Shown: one piece after another, positions 11,678-23,745 of the stretch
Position numbering within the stretch: position 1 is the stretch's first letter
How the letters are laid out: the number at the start of each line of letters is the position of its first letter
Assembly (NCBI GenBank): GCA_037951105.1
Contig: JBAMJV010001398.1
Coordinates: 124,001 to 188,000, forward strand
Length of the DNA: 64,000 nucleotides
Direction: 5' to 3'
Source of the DNA: Echinarachnius parma
Lineage: Eukaryota > Echinodermata > Echinoidea > Clypeasteroida > Echinarachniidae
Notes under the pieces: model-generated
What the model was told of the DNA's origin: nothing
The model's database searches: none
Seen by the model: the letters and a program-made list of their open reading frames with translations, nothing else
Made by a program: the position numbers and the translations under genes

Positions 11678-12060
11678 TTAATTTAATGCGCATATATTCA
11701 CTTTCAATATTTCATATTTTAACCTTTATCATAAAGATCATAAAGATCCTAGATACAAATTTTAAAAAATTTAAAAAACCCAACAAGACATTGAAAGTAA
11801 AGTAAGGCATTTTGATTGGTTATCACATATTGTCTTTAGTAGAATGTCGAACTTTCAAATCCTGAATTTAATGCGCATAATCACTTTCAATATTTCATAT
11901 TGTAGCCTTTATCATAAAGATCCTAGATACAAATTAAAAAAACAAATACAAAAAAACAAGACCTTGAAAGTAAAGTAAGGCATTTTATTGGTTATCACAT
12001 GTCTAACTTTCAAATCCTGAATGTAATGCGCATATTCACTTTCAATATTTCTTATTGTAG
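11678..12060. repeat. ~170-bp tandem repeat, about 2.5 units
   Basis: The phrases TAATGCGCATAATCACTTTC, ATTTCATATTGTAGCCTTTA, AAGACCTTGAAAGTAAAGTA and AACTTTCAAATCCTGAA recur near 11685, 11870 and 12025. Units differ by small indels. Non-coding. Confidence 0.75.
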
Positions 12061-12464
12061 CCCTTATCTATTATGAGAGTGAGAGTTATTATATTTTCTA
12101 GTGCAAGTGGCATGTATAGCATTTTAGTCTCATACATATTGTACAGGAATGTATAGAATCATTAGAATGCCACAAGTGATGATACTGTACATGTATGCTC
12201 ATATGTAGCCGTAGGACTCGGCATTTAATCAATTGATCTTCTAATTTAATCACTTGAATAATTCAATGATAATAATATATTTGCCAAAGGTTCAGAAAAC
12301 TATTCTTAGCAGTCAGGTATCACTTGATTCAAAGTATTGGGCTACTTAATCAATTTATGGAATAATATTTACTTAGTTTAATCAGATTTGCCTTGTCAGG
12401 CAAGGCAGTGAGATGTACAGTATCCTAAATGTTAGCCTTCTCTTGGAGGCCATCAAAATGTAAT

Positions 12465-12888
12465 TTAAAGGGGACCAACAGGCAAAGAACAACACATAAT
12501 TATATGTTTTGGTACCCTTTTGTGATATCAAATAGATAACCAACATTTTGCAAAGGGTTGTGTAATTCATGAACAAAGCAATTAATTTCCACCACTTACG
12601 GAACCACTACTATTTCCTGGTTCCATACGGGCCAAACATTTGCGAGTGCGCCAATGCAATTCACGCGTACATTTGGAGACAATCGAATCCCGGACGATTC
12701 GTTCGCACTGGACAAAGTAGTCTCGTACATGCAGACCTGTGAACGCGTGCTTTAGAATGATGCGTTTTCCAATTATATTTTGTTTCTTCCTGGAAACATA
12801 TTTTTGTGAACTTGTTGATGGAATGGACTACTAAAGATGTTACATTTCATTTATAAGAGTATTATTTTTGGGTGATGGTACCCTTTAA
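12465..12888. mobile_element. TTAA-flanked MITE, family C (copy 1)
   Basis: It lies between TTAA sites at 12465-12468 and 12885-12888. Its ends read AAAGGGGACCAACAGGC and the complement of GGGTGATGGTACCCTTT. The interior includes TTTTGGTACCCTTTTGTGAT and CGGAACCACTACTATTTCC. Other copies are at 27973-28390 and 45709-46155. A 42-bp piece of flanking DNA is present on both sides of this copy. Confidence 0.8.
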
Positions 12889-13004
12889 ATGTTAGTCTTA
12901 GCTTGGAGGCCATCAAAATGTAATTTAAAGTCTCAGTATAAAAAAATGTAAGTTGGCCTGATTGGCTACAAGACAGTATTCATCTTCAACAATGGTTTGT
13001 AATA

Positions 13005-13150
13005 GACAATCAAACCTGTCTTAGCGGTCACCTGTCTATAGCAGCCAACCTGTCTATAGTGGCAACCCAAAGTAATCCCCTGCAGATTAAAACAATGTAA
13101 TGGAACCTGTCTATAGAGGTCACCTGTCTACAGTGGCCACTCTTCTTGTT
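13005..13150. repeat. CCTGTCTATAG foldback repeat
   Basis: Repeated inverted words such as AACCTGTCTTAGCGGTCACC, CCTGTCTATAGCAGCCAACC and CTGTCTACAGTGGCCACTC are present. Similar blocks lie near 27055-27400, 28680-29290, 39140-39250, 47812-48400 and 49155-49290. This is a common dispersed foldback in marine invertebrate genomes. No gene. Confidence 0.7.
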
Positions 13151-15317
13151 TGCCTTCAGTGGACATTATATAAAAAGGTTTTTTTTTATCATAGTTGTTC
13201 AAGCATTCATGCATTTATTCTGGACAATCAATTGGTCATCTGTATATTAATGTCTATTTAAAAAGGGTAATTTTTAAAAACATTATCACTACTTGTGTTG
13301 GACAAACTTTTGGTCATATGGTCAAAGGGGTATTAGAAGTGTGCATTTTGTTTGTCCTGCTGACATCATCACAATGACCATTGTCCTAAAAAGAAAAGAA
13401 ATTGGCTTTTAATCTGGTCCAGAGTCCAGAGTTAGTGTTTACCCACCTATCTATTGCTTGTCATATTGTATTTAAAGCAGGTTTGATTTAAAGGGCGCCA
13501 ATTCCCATCGATATACACAAGGGATTCCAGATTTCAGGCAGAAGTCTAAATTCAGAAGGTGGTTACTAGAAAATTCAGGCGCATTTTAATAATTTGATGC
13601 ACAAATTTAGACTTTAGGTTCTAAAACTGTAGCTCGCTAGCATATCCTGGCCTGAAACCTTTGGAGTAGCAGTTGCTGGAGGAAATGTCATATCACCACA
13701 AATATATCCCTTAGTCATCTTTGTGGTCTTCCTCATACCCAATTACATTCTTATCAGAAATTATGATTTTTAAACATTGGAAACAACAATTTCTGAATAT
13801 TTCTGTAATTGTTGCTGGAAAGGTCTTCAAAAGATTCTGTCTTTCATATTCATCAGTTACTTTTAGTTACCTTTTACAAACAAATATTGTAGAGGGTATT
13901 GGTTTCCTTTAAGCCATCAGTGTTTTCCTAGCTATCAAGTCTACAAACTTTTCCCAGCCCATATCATTGCCGTCAATAGGCCACCTTACATGTGTGTATT
14001 ACATCTTACCACAGAGACTTGACTTAGTAACAAAGGATAAGTAAACGCAATCACATGTACTAAGCAAACACTGTCTTAACAGCTCATCATTATTCTCCCC
14101 ACTATTATCAAATGAGCTGTATGAATTGTCATTGTGGGCCATTGAAGGGCGAGATGTAACTTCTCAAAGATGTCAGATTGTCACGACTGTCGGGTCAAGT
14201 TTGAACAGATTTTATTGCTGCATTTTCCACTGGAAGATGAGATTGAGTTGATTAATTGTGCATAGTAATTTGGAATAATTTTCTATTTTGGAATTGTCAT
14301 CAGATAATGTGAGTATACCTGTATATATCTTTTCAATAAAATCCATATAATTTAATATATGTGATTGTCTCAAACCCTTTAAGTTACTCCTGCATGTATA
14401 AATGGATTCTGTAACAATATTCTCATCCCGGAATCAAGAGTTGTCATGCCATTTTTAAAAGAAACATACTTTGTTATTGAAAAAAATAGTTTTAAACTGT
14501 TTTTTAAAATGTTAATGTAGCTAACAATATAGCTCCATAATTTGTAACTGGGCTAAACAGGAAACATCTGTGCGCAGATTGAACAAAATTTAATAATTTG
14601 TTCACGGATTTTCACGCCTGGCACTCTCCCCTAATATCAAAATCAGAGAACACGATGTAGAAAACAATTTTAAGTAGGTTGCACATTCATGAAATGAAAA
14701 CAACAGTCGTACCTGTACGTGTCAAAACTGAGAATTTATTAATTTTTGCTTATTTTTAATGTGATGTTCTATTTTGGGGCAGTGGCGTGACATATGCATA
14801 TGAAGACAACATTTTCATGCTGTTCCCAACTCGTGATTAAATCAGTAAAAACCTTTTTGTAGTACTTACAACTCTCAAACCCAAAACGAAGCAGACCTTC
14901 GGGTGTGTTCGTCTTCTCCTGTTTAGCTCATAATCAATGTTTTAAAATGTGCTTCAAGCCAGCTTTTTAACTTGATAAAGGTTGTGTTTAATTTCCTTTA
15001 ATATTCATTTAAGAATGTGTTTTAGACTTTACTTGCTATTTGATGAAGGGTGCATTTATTTATCTCATAATAAGCATTAAAAAATATATTTCAGGCTAAT
15101 TTCACTTGATAAAGGTTGCATACACGTAGCTCATAATTAGCATTTGAAATTTGGCTAATCCTAATAAAAGGGATTATAAAAAGATAACCTTGAAATACAT
15201 TTCAAAATGCTTTTAATATTTATAAGCTATTAAAAACAGCAGCAAATATTAAAGACACTCCAAATTGGGTGAATTACATTTCTAAATGCTGGTTATGGAC
15301 TGAACAAATGTAGATAA
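13151..15317. other. About 2.1 kb with no supported feature
   Basis: AT-rich, intron-like. Several short frames exist, but none has high third-position GC, a recognisable motif, or flanking splice sites in a consistent phase. Confidence 0.4.
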
Positions 15318-15680
15318 ACACACCCACCAACCAAAAAAATACTTTTTTTTTCACGAGGGCGATTTTGAAAATTTTGAGGGAAAAAAACGCCCTCGTGAAA
15401 ATATTCACGAGGGCTATTTTGGGGCTCACGGGGGCTCTTTTTTTTTTTACATCATTTTCACTGCTCAAGGGTCTAATAAACGATTATCATGATGTGATCT
15501 ATCTGATTATGCCATGTTTGGTACGTTTCTGGCGCTTTCTGATCATGCAAAAAAAAAACTTTTTTTTTTTTTTTTTTTTTTTTTTCCGCCCCCGTGCCGT
15601 GGCTCACGGGGGCGATTTTAAAGGTATCGGGGGCGAATCGCCCTTTGCCCCCGTGTAATTTTTTGGTTGACACCCACTAC
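15318..15680. repeat. Inverted repeat element with CACGAGGGCG/CGGGGGCGATT words
   Basis: The left side (CCCACCAACCAAAAAAATAC, TTTTCACGAGGGCG) and right side (GCCCCCGTGTAATTTTTTGG, TTGACACCCACT) are imperfect inverted repeats. Nested copies of CACGAGGGC and CACGGGGGC lie inside, together with long poly-T. Open frames on both strands are symmetrical by-products. Confidence 0.6.
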
Positions 15681-17419
15681 TGGATTCGCTGCATGCTGGG
15701 ACTCATTTGATCGTTATGGGTCTGCTAATTCGCCTTGCGTCACGTCACGGTTTGGCGGTTCTTGTGTTTGGGTCCAGACGGGAAGCGGTGTGGTCCACAC
15801 TGAGCACGTATTCACCAGAGTGTAGCGCAGCCCTCGTTAATGGGTCTGGGTCCTGGTCAAAGTGGTCCATTGCTTTTTTTTGTTTGACCCATTGGGCTAC
15901 GGGAACCTAGTCATTTTCTGTATTAATTCTGTATTGTGCAGGGAAAAAATTATGATATATTTTTGAATTTTCAGGGAGCTACATGTATGCTTTGAAAACT
16001 TGTCTGCATGAAAATAGCACTCTAAAATTTGTTTTGTGTTGAACTGTATAGAGGGCTCTTTTTGGTATTTGGGGGATTAAATCGCCCTGCTGAGCCCTGT
16101 GTATTATTTCACTGACTCTGGGGGATTGCAACATTAAATACTATAGAATGGGTTACAAATTTCCAGGCTAGTTTTATAGTTTTTTGATATAAAAAAAGAT
16201 ATTCGAGATGAGGGCAGGTGTGTGTAGTTGCATATATATGTATGTAAAATTGTGAGTATGTGATGGCACATGTGTGTGTTTGTTTGCGTTTGTGTATGTG
16301 GGTGTGTTTGTTTGAATGTGGGTGCGTGTGTGCATGATGGGTTAAATTAGTGTGTATGAGTGTTTGTGATGTGTGTGCAAAATTGTATGTGCATGTGGCA
16401 AGTATGTGTGCATGTGCGTGCATTTGTGTATGCACACACACACGCACTACATTAGTGCTGGAGTGTAGTGAATGTCCAAGAATATGCACTAGCTGGGTGC
16501 ACTGTCCAGCTATTTGTTTACTATTATCTCTGGACACCCAGATTATGTGGATGGACAGGTAATTTGCCCTAATAAAATTGCTTTGTCCAGATTTTGGGGT
16601 TTTAGTGGTATTAGCGAAGTCAGTGCCTCCTTTTAATTTTTTTTCATTGGACTGTAGTTTTTTTTTATGGTGGTTGAATCCTTGTAACAAATAGTTCGTG
16701 GAATGTTGCACCATGGCATTGGGTGGTTTTATGGGGAGCAATTTTCCTGATAAATCTCTTGGGGGTCATTTGGTAAGCACTTGCTACCTAGATGTTGACG
16801 AAGTTGAGAGGGAGTCACCGGGTTTTTGTGTTATACACAGTTTAGTTGACCAGTGCCCAGACAAGACAGTGGATATGTACTGGTGGACCTACATGTACAT
16901 GTAAATTTGTTGTTTTACTCAAGAATCTATCAAAGATTTGTTCTTTGGAAGACGCCCCTTTCGGAATTACTCCATTATCTGTACAGAGCTCTGTTGTCAA
17001 ATCTAAGCTCTGTATATAAAGTGTTTGTTTTTGTAAGTATTATGCAGAGATTTGTTGTTAAATCAAGGAAAGTTGTGAATTGAATCTATAGATGATCAGT
17101 TTTCAACTAATCTGCCTCTACAGGCAACATTTGCTGTACAAGAACGTTGTTCGCTTCCAACCGTACCAGTAAATTTATAGTCATTTTGTATTTTTCTTGG
17201 AAAATTAAAAACTGCCTGTCAAGGAATTACATCAAACAAAGTTGTTTCCGGATTTACAACCCGGCATCTATAACTTGTTATGTTTCCTTTTGGATATCGG
17301 TAGATAAAATCTGTGGTTTCATATTCACTTGAAACTTATCGTGTTCAATACACACTTAGGACTAGACGCAAACCTTTGATCAAACTACTGTTTTTTAACA
17401 AAATAAATATGGTGTGAAT
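15681..17419. other. No supported gene; GT-rich tract at 16250-16445
   Basis: A purine/pyrimidine-alternating GTGTGTATG-rich tract fills 16250-16445. On the opposite strand it translates as a His/Thr-rich 210-codon frame, which I read as low complexity. A CG-richer block at 15700-15910 has an open frame without recognisable content. Weak exon-like frames at 16713 and 16924 are discussed among the rejected items. Confidence 0.4.
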
Positions 17420-17870
17420 CGAAAGGAGATCCATAAAATTGAAAGAAGGATATATAAATATCCTGGACGAGAGAACATGTACTAGAAAGTTTAGCGTACA
17501 CTAGTCTTCTTCTATTTTTAGTTTGACTGGACAACCTGAAACTTTGATCCTAATGCCGGTTTTGTTGCATTTATCTAGCGCAAATCGAAAAGAGATCCAT
17601 AAAATTGAAAGAAGGAAATATCCCGGACGAGAGAACATGTACTTCGAAAGTTTAGTGTACGCTAGACTTGTTCTATGTTTAATTTGACTGGACAACTTGG
17701 AACTATGCTCCTAATGCTGGTTTTGTTACATTTATCTAGCGCAAACTGAAACCGAAAGAAGGACATATATACATCCTTAACGAGAGAATGCGTACCAGAA
17801 AGTCTGGTGTGTACCGAAGGAGGATATAAATATAATTTCAAGCAGGACAGGACAACACGTTCTAGTACTG
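17420..17870. repeat. ~165-bp tandem repeat, about 2.7 units
   Basis: GAAAGGAGATCCATAAAATTG, AAAGAAGGATATATAAATATC, CGGACGAGAGAACATGTACT, TAGTTTGACTGGACAACCTG and GGTTTTGTTGCATTTATCTAG recur from about 17420, 17586 and 17750. No maintained reading frame. Confidence 0.75.
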
Positions 17871-18289
17871 AAAGCAAGACATCAAAACAATGAACTCTTC
17901 TTTGAGGAAGTGATATAAAGTGCGAGACGTACAAGTAGGTTCACATGTTTTAATACTAAGTAGCTGTCCAGCACATTCCTGTATCACTATACACATACAT
18001 TTATCACCGAGTATAACGATTTTTACTACAGGAAGTCAGGCCAGTGTTTTCATTTTCGGATAATTACTTGGATTGGGAAAGGACAATATTCCATCCGTGG
18101 TTGTTTGAATTATCTTCCGTTCATCTCAAACTCTGTAATCCGAGATTTTGATTATGCAAGATCGGAGAATTTGATTTTTGTCTAAGATATTTTGGTCAAA
18201 GATATCCAAGGAAGCTGACCAACTGATGATGGTATGATTTGTCCAGTTCAATGGCTGTATCTACAGACTTGTGAAGGTTGTGGATGCTC

Positions 18290-18690
18290 GTTATATTTGT
18301 CTCAAAGCACTCGATCAAAGAGCCCATAATTTCAAATATTGTGGATTGTTAATGTTTCGACGAGGATTTGTATAAAGTAAGCCTAGACAATTACTGATTG
18401 TATTAGGGATATTCGTTTGAGACTGATAGTACAGGCAGCCAAGATTGTCTCCAACGGCTTGATGAAAGAGCCTAGGATGTAAATATTGTGGATTTGTCAT
18501 GTTTCTACTAGGGTTTTTAACAAAGACTTGACAACTGATTGCATTTTGGATCGCTTTGTAATAAGGCAATCTCTAGACTCCACCACAGATTATGTTGTCT
18601 TCATTTGTCTCAAACTGTCTTATCAAAGAGTGCGGCAGTGCGCATAATGTCAAATATTGAGGATTTTTAATGTTTGGTAACCGTCGCCGT
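18290..18690. repeat. ~130-170 bp tandem repeat, three units
   Basis: The words TTGTCTCAAAGCACTCGATC, AAAGAGCCCATAATTTCAAA and TATTGTGGATTGTTAATGTT recur near 18297, 18450 and 18605 with indels. Confidence 0.7.
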
Positions 18691-18959
18691 TGTTTGTTTG
18701 AGTAGCTAACTGCAGGATATCTGTGGAATTTCTGATATCAGTTTTTACAGCCCTCTTGTCTGGAGGCGGGCAAACTGAACTTTGTGTCATTGTATTCAAA
18801 CATTTACGGAAAAACGCTATCTTTATGTCTATTTGAATGGTGCAAATTATTTCTCTGACTCACCTAATAGTCTAAAAAGTTTTGGAGTGTTGACAGACTG
18901 TACCTATTGTTGAACCAAGTACAGGATCTTGAGAAAATATAGATCTGGATGATCTGTGA

Positions 18960-19195
18960 ATATTTTGTACGACTTCATTTAATTTTGCTGGTTTCAGTAC
19001 TAGTAGTGCTTCATGATACATATATATCTGATTTGATTTTGCTGCGAGTAGTAATGCTTCATCATATCTCATAGTTGACTTCATTTGTTTTTGCTGCATG
19101 AACACAGCAGTTCTTCTTCATGATAATCTGATGTTAGACTTCATTTGATTTTGCTGCATTTAGTACTGCTTCATTATATCTGATGTTCGTGTGTA
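18960..19195. repeat. ~60-bp tandem repeat, four units
   Basis: GACTTCATTTGATTTTGCTG, CATTTAGTACTGCTTCATGA and TATCTGATGTT recur at about 18968, 19030, 19077 and 19138. It ends about 50 bp before the candidate exon at 19247. Confidence 0.7.
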
Positions 19196-19246
19196 CATGA
19201 AGTTGTTTTCCCGATGATGATCCAAATAAGAATAATTTTTCACTAG

Positions 19247-19361
19247 AATTCAGAAGCCAAGTCTTATGTGGTGGACAACTGTTCAGTGGACGGCTACAAA
19301 GGAATTTATTTTGGAATATCAAATATACTTGTTGGGGCTATTAAGCAAAGTTTTCCGACTG
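19247..19361 (+). CDS. Candidate internal exon upstream of the ankyrin-like exon
   Basis: An acceptor-like AATAATTTTTCACTAG precedes a 115-bp open stretch that ends at the strong donor CTG|GTAAGT. Read in phase 0 it gives 38 codons, starting NSEAKSYVVDNC and ending VGAIKQSFPT, and exits with one base (G). That base completes GAC with the first two bases of the 26820 exon, so frame is preserved. I do not recognise the peptide. By position it would correspond to the region just before the ankyrin-like block in AKAP13/ARHGEF28, but I see no convincing similarity. Third-position GC is low (about 13 of 38) and a second frame is also open, so the call rests mainly on splice sites and phase. Confidence 0.35.
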
Positions 19362-20203
19362 GTAAGTTTTTTTAATTTAAAAGTCAAAACAACAACAACA
19401 ACATCAAACAAGACCAGCACCTATAAAAACTCTTTGCTCAAATTCAGCACTGGCCCATGGAGCCATTAGAAATGAGCTTTAATTGTGTCATGAAAAATTT
19501 GCTGCTAATTTTTACTCGCCTGACTGGGCAATCCAATAATTGAATAATATATAAACATTATCAATGTTTTCTCTTTTGTTATGGCAACTAAAATCCTGCT
19601 TCAGGCAACCAAAAAGTCTTGATTTTACATTTTTTGACATTGAAAATTAATTTCTTGCCTTGTCTTAATATAAAATAAAAACACGCTGCATACATGGAAA
19701 CATTATGCGCTGGTTTCTGTTACACAGATACAGACAGATTAGTTTCACTTCATCCGTGTCAAAAATAATAATTTACAAAGTTTAATTTTGATGTGCAGAG
19801 AATGCAGCTGCATGTATGCAGTTATTATTTTTATCAGACAAACTTCCTGTGGAAAAATTAACTTCACAAACATACATGTAGTATGTGTCATATGAAGAGA
19901 TTTGTTGCAAAAGAAGGTATATCTCACTTTGGGTATACTTGAAAAATTTGCAATTTAAGCTGCTGAAACATATAAAGACAATTATAAGAAAATATGTATA
20001 CATGTACAAGTAGTCTCTGCTTTAATTTTTTTTTTTTGCAAGGTATATTTTACATAGATTTAATTTTTGTACTAAATTAAGTGGTGAATATTTCCTGGAG
20101 AGTTGTAAGAAATGTTTTGTCAAATTCTACCCCTTTAACAGGTGTACCCCTTTAAATCTCGCCTCATTAAGCATTTAATACTACTGTACTATTAATCATG
20201 ACT
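19362..20203. other. No feature seen
   Basis: AT-rich intron-like sequence directly 3' of the candidate donor at 19362. Confidence 0.4.
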
Positions 20204-20731
20204 TTAAAGGGATAGTTGAGTTTTGGTATAGAGGGCGCTACACATAATAATTTTTCGTGAGATAATGAAAAACTGAGTGTAAAATTTGAAAGAGCATAAT
20301 AGTTTAATGACAGAATAAACTTTATTTTATCAAAATCGGTTCAGAAACGGCTGAAATATCCATAAACGTAACCATTTGTAATAAATGTGGGGCCCCACAT
20401 TTATTAGATAATTTTGAACCAACCATTAACATTTTTTTTTAAATGCTTCCTCTTTTCAAAAATTGTCAAAAGAAGTTTTTTAATAGTTGTTGATTATCAC
20501 TCTGGTTAATCACTATTTGAACGAACCATCACATGCACAATATTTTATTTTATTGAGTTTGAACGGCTCTTTTTGGATGATAACAGGCTTTTTACGTAGT
20601 CGTTTGTAATTTTGTATTCCTTTCGAGCATGGTGGAGTTATAACTATTAGTTTGTAATGTAATGGTGCAGGTTTTGGTTACTGACCAAAAACTGTACTCT
20701 CTTTAATACCAGAACTCAACTATCCCTTTAA
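20204..20731 (-). mobile_element. TTAA-flanked MITE, family B (copy 1, inverted)
   Basis: It is bounded by TTAA at 20204-20207 and 20728-20731, with ends AAAGGGATAGTTGAGTTTTGG and the complement of CAGAACTCAACTATCCCTTT. At 20379-20406 it holds a perfect 28-bp palindrome with arm TAATAAATGTGGGG. A fragment of the same family lies near 21288-21370. No transposase. Confidence 0.85.
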
Positions 20732-22001
20732 CAATTTTTTCCAGGGTGCAGTTTCATGTGAAAGGCAAACTTTAATATAAAAGGTACAATCATGGCAATA
20801 CTTTGGGTTGAGATTGTTATGAAAGTCTATGCAGGTGTATATAAACAGTTCTGTCGCCAGAGACAAATTGGCATTAGATGCTTAATTAGGGAGAAGATGA
20901 GTGGGTGTTTCCATCACGCATACTTAATGATGGACAGTATATTGTCGTTAATTGCAGCGTAATTAAATAGCGCAGTTTCGCTTTCATTGGGCATGTGTTG
21001 CCTTCAAAATGATTGAATGTTTAGTTAGCACAATACAATGTGAATTGTGGGAGTGCATATTTTCCATGCTTTATGTATGAACTGATTTGTTAATTGGTAG
21101 ACATGTATTTTGTGAAATTGTTAAAGATGCCCAAGGAATACAAATGCCAGTCCTAGAAATAAGCACTGGTTGGCTTGTCCGGGCTACTAGAAATTTGTTT
21201 CGGGCCACTTACATTTGTGAAGCATTGATTTTACTTGCCCGACTTTGCCACAAAGAGGAAAAGTTTATTTTTAGCATTGTATAGTACAGATAGTACAGTT
21301 CTGGTCAAACTGAATTTCAGTAACCAAAAATGGAACCATATCATTACGAACTATTTATTACTCCACCATGCCTGTAAGGTAAATATACTTGCAAACAGCT
21401 AAGTTAGGAGACTGTATCATTAAAAAAAGCAGTAGGAGTACATTCAAGATTAAAAGAATGTTTCTTTTATTCCATGTTGTGTGAGTATTGTATGTTGTAA
21501 ATATGCACTTTAAGTCAAAATAAGAAATTAGAATCCATGATAGTTCTGTTGCTTTGTGAGGCAAGCAAGCATTATTTCAACATTGGATATCAATTGTTTG
21601 TTGCCTTACACAAACTGTTGGCAGCCGTAAACAGGGCTGCACAATAAAATAGTGTCTTTTAGATGTCAAACTTAACTCGCCCCAAAATTAAAGTTTATCG
21701 TTAACTTTCTACTTTTCAAAATGTTCACTATTGATCAAAATTGTGATTATGTATAGGGCTTAGCATGGAAGAATATAATATTTTCTCCTCCTTTTATTGT
21801 TTTTTTTTCTTATCCACTTGCCTGAACAGCCCACCAAAATTTTACTTCCATACATTTTTGCTGGCCCTGAATACAATTTTCCTAGTCCTGTAGCAGTGGG
21901 CAAGTGGAAGGGTCTAGCTCTGCCTCGGGCCTGTTGGCCGGTGTCTATTTTGATGCTAATGATAACATTTCAAATCATTTTTACGAACAGTCCTTGACCC
22001 C
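20732..22001. other. No gene; MITE B fragment at 21288-21370
   Basis: The fragment reads AGTTCTGGTCAAACTGAATTT through CTCCACCATGCCTG, matching the interior of family B. The rest is unassigned. A 65-codon frame at 21087 has no recognisable motif. Confidence 0.45.
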
Positions 22002-22152
22002 ATTGCAGAACTCCATACAATCGGTTGTAAGTTACAGTTAATTGGAAGTCAGAAAATATTTATGGGTTTCAACCATTGATCAGATTTGCGCATTTAGAAC
22101 ACATGATCTGACTTACAATTAATTATAACTTACAATTGATTGTATCTCTTTT
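22002..22152. repeat. Foldback MITE with TGCAGAAxGAGATACAATCG ends (copy 2)
   Basis: The left CATTGCAGAACTCCATACAA and right ACAATTGATTGTATCTCTTT ends form imperfect TIRs like those at 423-560. The interior shares GTAAGT and GATCTGACTTACAAT words in inverted orientation. Confidence 0.65.
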
Positions 22153-22856
22153 TTCATCATGATCTTTGGTAGATCTGAAATCTTCTGAATGTTTAGAACT
22201 ATACATTTTTTCCTACTTTGAATTTCAAGTTTTCCATGTAACTTTCTAGTGCTACATGTAGGTGTTGAATCAGAATTTCTCTGATGTGGTTGCTGTGGTT
22301 TCTTTTCTGTTAATTGTACATGTGCATTTAACATTTCCCCACCACTCTACCTACATCTGAAGCACTGTTTGAAGGACCGATGGAGTATGATCGCTAGGAA
22401 CTTGGCTACACGTCTCCATGTTTGCTTTGTTGCAAGGTCTTGTTTGAATTGTTATGGGACTCCTGTCTAAAGTGTTGCGGAAACGTGACTCTTAACTTCC
22501 GATTTGTAAAGGATCTGATCGGTCCTCTTGAAAACAAGCATTTAGTAATTGGAATCTTGATATTGTATATCCCTGATTGCGTATGTGTGTCCTTGATTGC
22601 ATTTTATAGTGCATCTTGTGAAGATTTTATGGTCAAACCTGTGAATACTATAGGTTGTGGAAAAAAGCTTTGAAAAGGAAAATGTATAGTTTGTTGGTTG
22701 TCTTTTGGAAAGTTGAAATATTTGATGCAGTGAAGTGATGATTTGTATATACTGTACATGTAGTTCAGGTAAATAACTTTGTACTATTGTCATGTAATCT
22801 TCTTTATCTATTAACAGTCAAAGAAATGAAACTGAATCAGTAGTTATAGATAGTTG
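22153..22856. other. No feature seen
   Basis: AT-rich sequence. Overlapping short frames on both strands (22422-22793) have no recognisable motif or splice context. Confidence 0.4.
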
Positions 22857-23040
<184 letters not shown>

Positions 23041-23400
23041 GATCATGATCTCTCTCTCGCTTCTGATCTACTGATGTCGTCATTGCGAGTATACACTACG
23101 TCACATCCAGGGATTGAAGGGTTTCCAATGCACCTCTAGCAATTTCCACACACACACCGCCAAACGTCATGAGACTAATATGAGCTTATCATGAATAGCA
23201 GAAAACAAACTAAAAGCTCGCACCAAACTAATAGCTCTTGTCTTCATGCAGGCTTATGTATACATGCCATGATCTCTCTCTACCTTCTGATCTACTGATG
23301 TCGTAATTGCGAGTATACACTACGTCACATCCAGGGATTGAAGGGTCTCCAAAGCACCTCTAGTCATTTCCACACACACACCGCCAAACGTCATGAGACG
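23041..23400. repeat. Two-copy direct duplication, ~125 bp, 227 bp apart
   Basis: GATCTCTCTCTCGCTTCTGA through CCGCCAAACGTCATGAGAC (23046-23173) is repeated nearly unchanged at 23271-23400. The copies differ by only a few substitutions, so the duplication is recent relative to other repeats here. Confidence 0.85.
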
Positions 23401-23449
23401 TATCGCATATCCTGCTAACCCAATTACTTCTCCCCATCCTTCCCTCTCA

Positions 23450-23745
23450 AGATTTGGCGTCGATACCCGCGTCCGAGACCCTTTAGATGAAGGTTAACCC
23501 ATTGACAAGGGGAATATTAAGGTGTATAGCGGCTTAACTCTATGGGATTATACACTCTTTAGAATGGGAATGGTTAAGCCGTTTTTGGAAGGTTTTGAAC
23601 GATTGCGTCGATAGCGCGTCCAAGACCCTTTAGAAGAGGTTATACCCATTAACCATAGGAATACATGATGAACCGTGCATTGACTCTATGGGATTAACAC
23701 TCTGTAGGATGGGAGGGGTTTAGACCGTTTTGAGCGACTGTGAAG
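23450..23745. repeat. Two-unit ~147-bp tandem repeat
   Basis: GCGTCGATACCCGCGTCCGA, GACCCTTTAGATGAAGGTTA, ACTCTATGGGATTATACACTC and GGGAATGGTTAAGCCGTTTT recur from 23456 and 23603 with moderate divergence. A 194-codon frame starting at 23818, just downstream, reads through poly-G and poly-C and is not convincing. Confidence 0.65.

Noticed and set aside
16109..16741. 210-codon reverse frame rich in His and Thr
   Set aside because: Generated by the GT-rich low-complexity tract at 16250-16445; composition is repetitive.
16713..16904. + frame starting in a good Kozak context (ACCATGGCATTGG)
   Set aside because: The peptide after the ATG is unrecognised and low in GC third positions. A GTAAGC donor lies inside it at 16773, and no consistent phase links it to the exon chain.
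16924..17032. Possible exon between TTTTACTCAAG and the donor TTT|GTAAGT
   Set aside because: Splice signals are decent and the exit phase (0) would suit 19247, but only a low-GC3 frame spans the whole block, while the more protein-like frame hits TAA before the donor.
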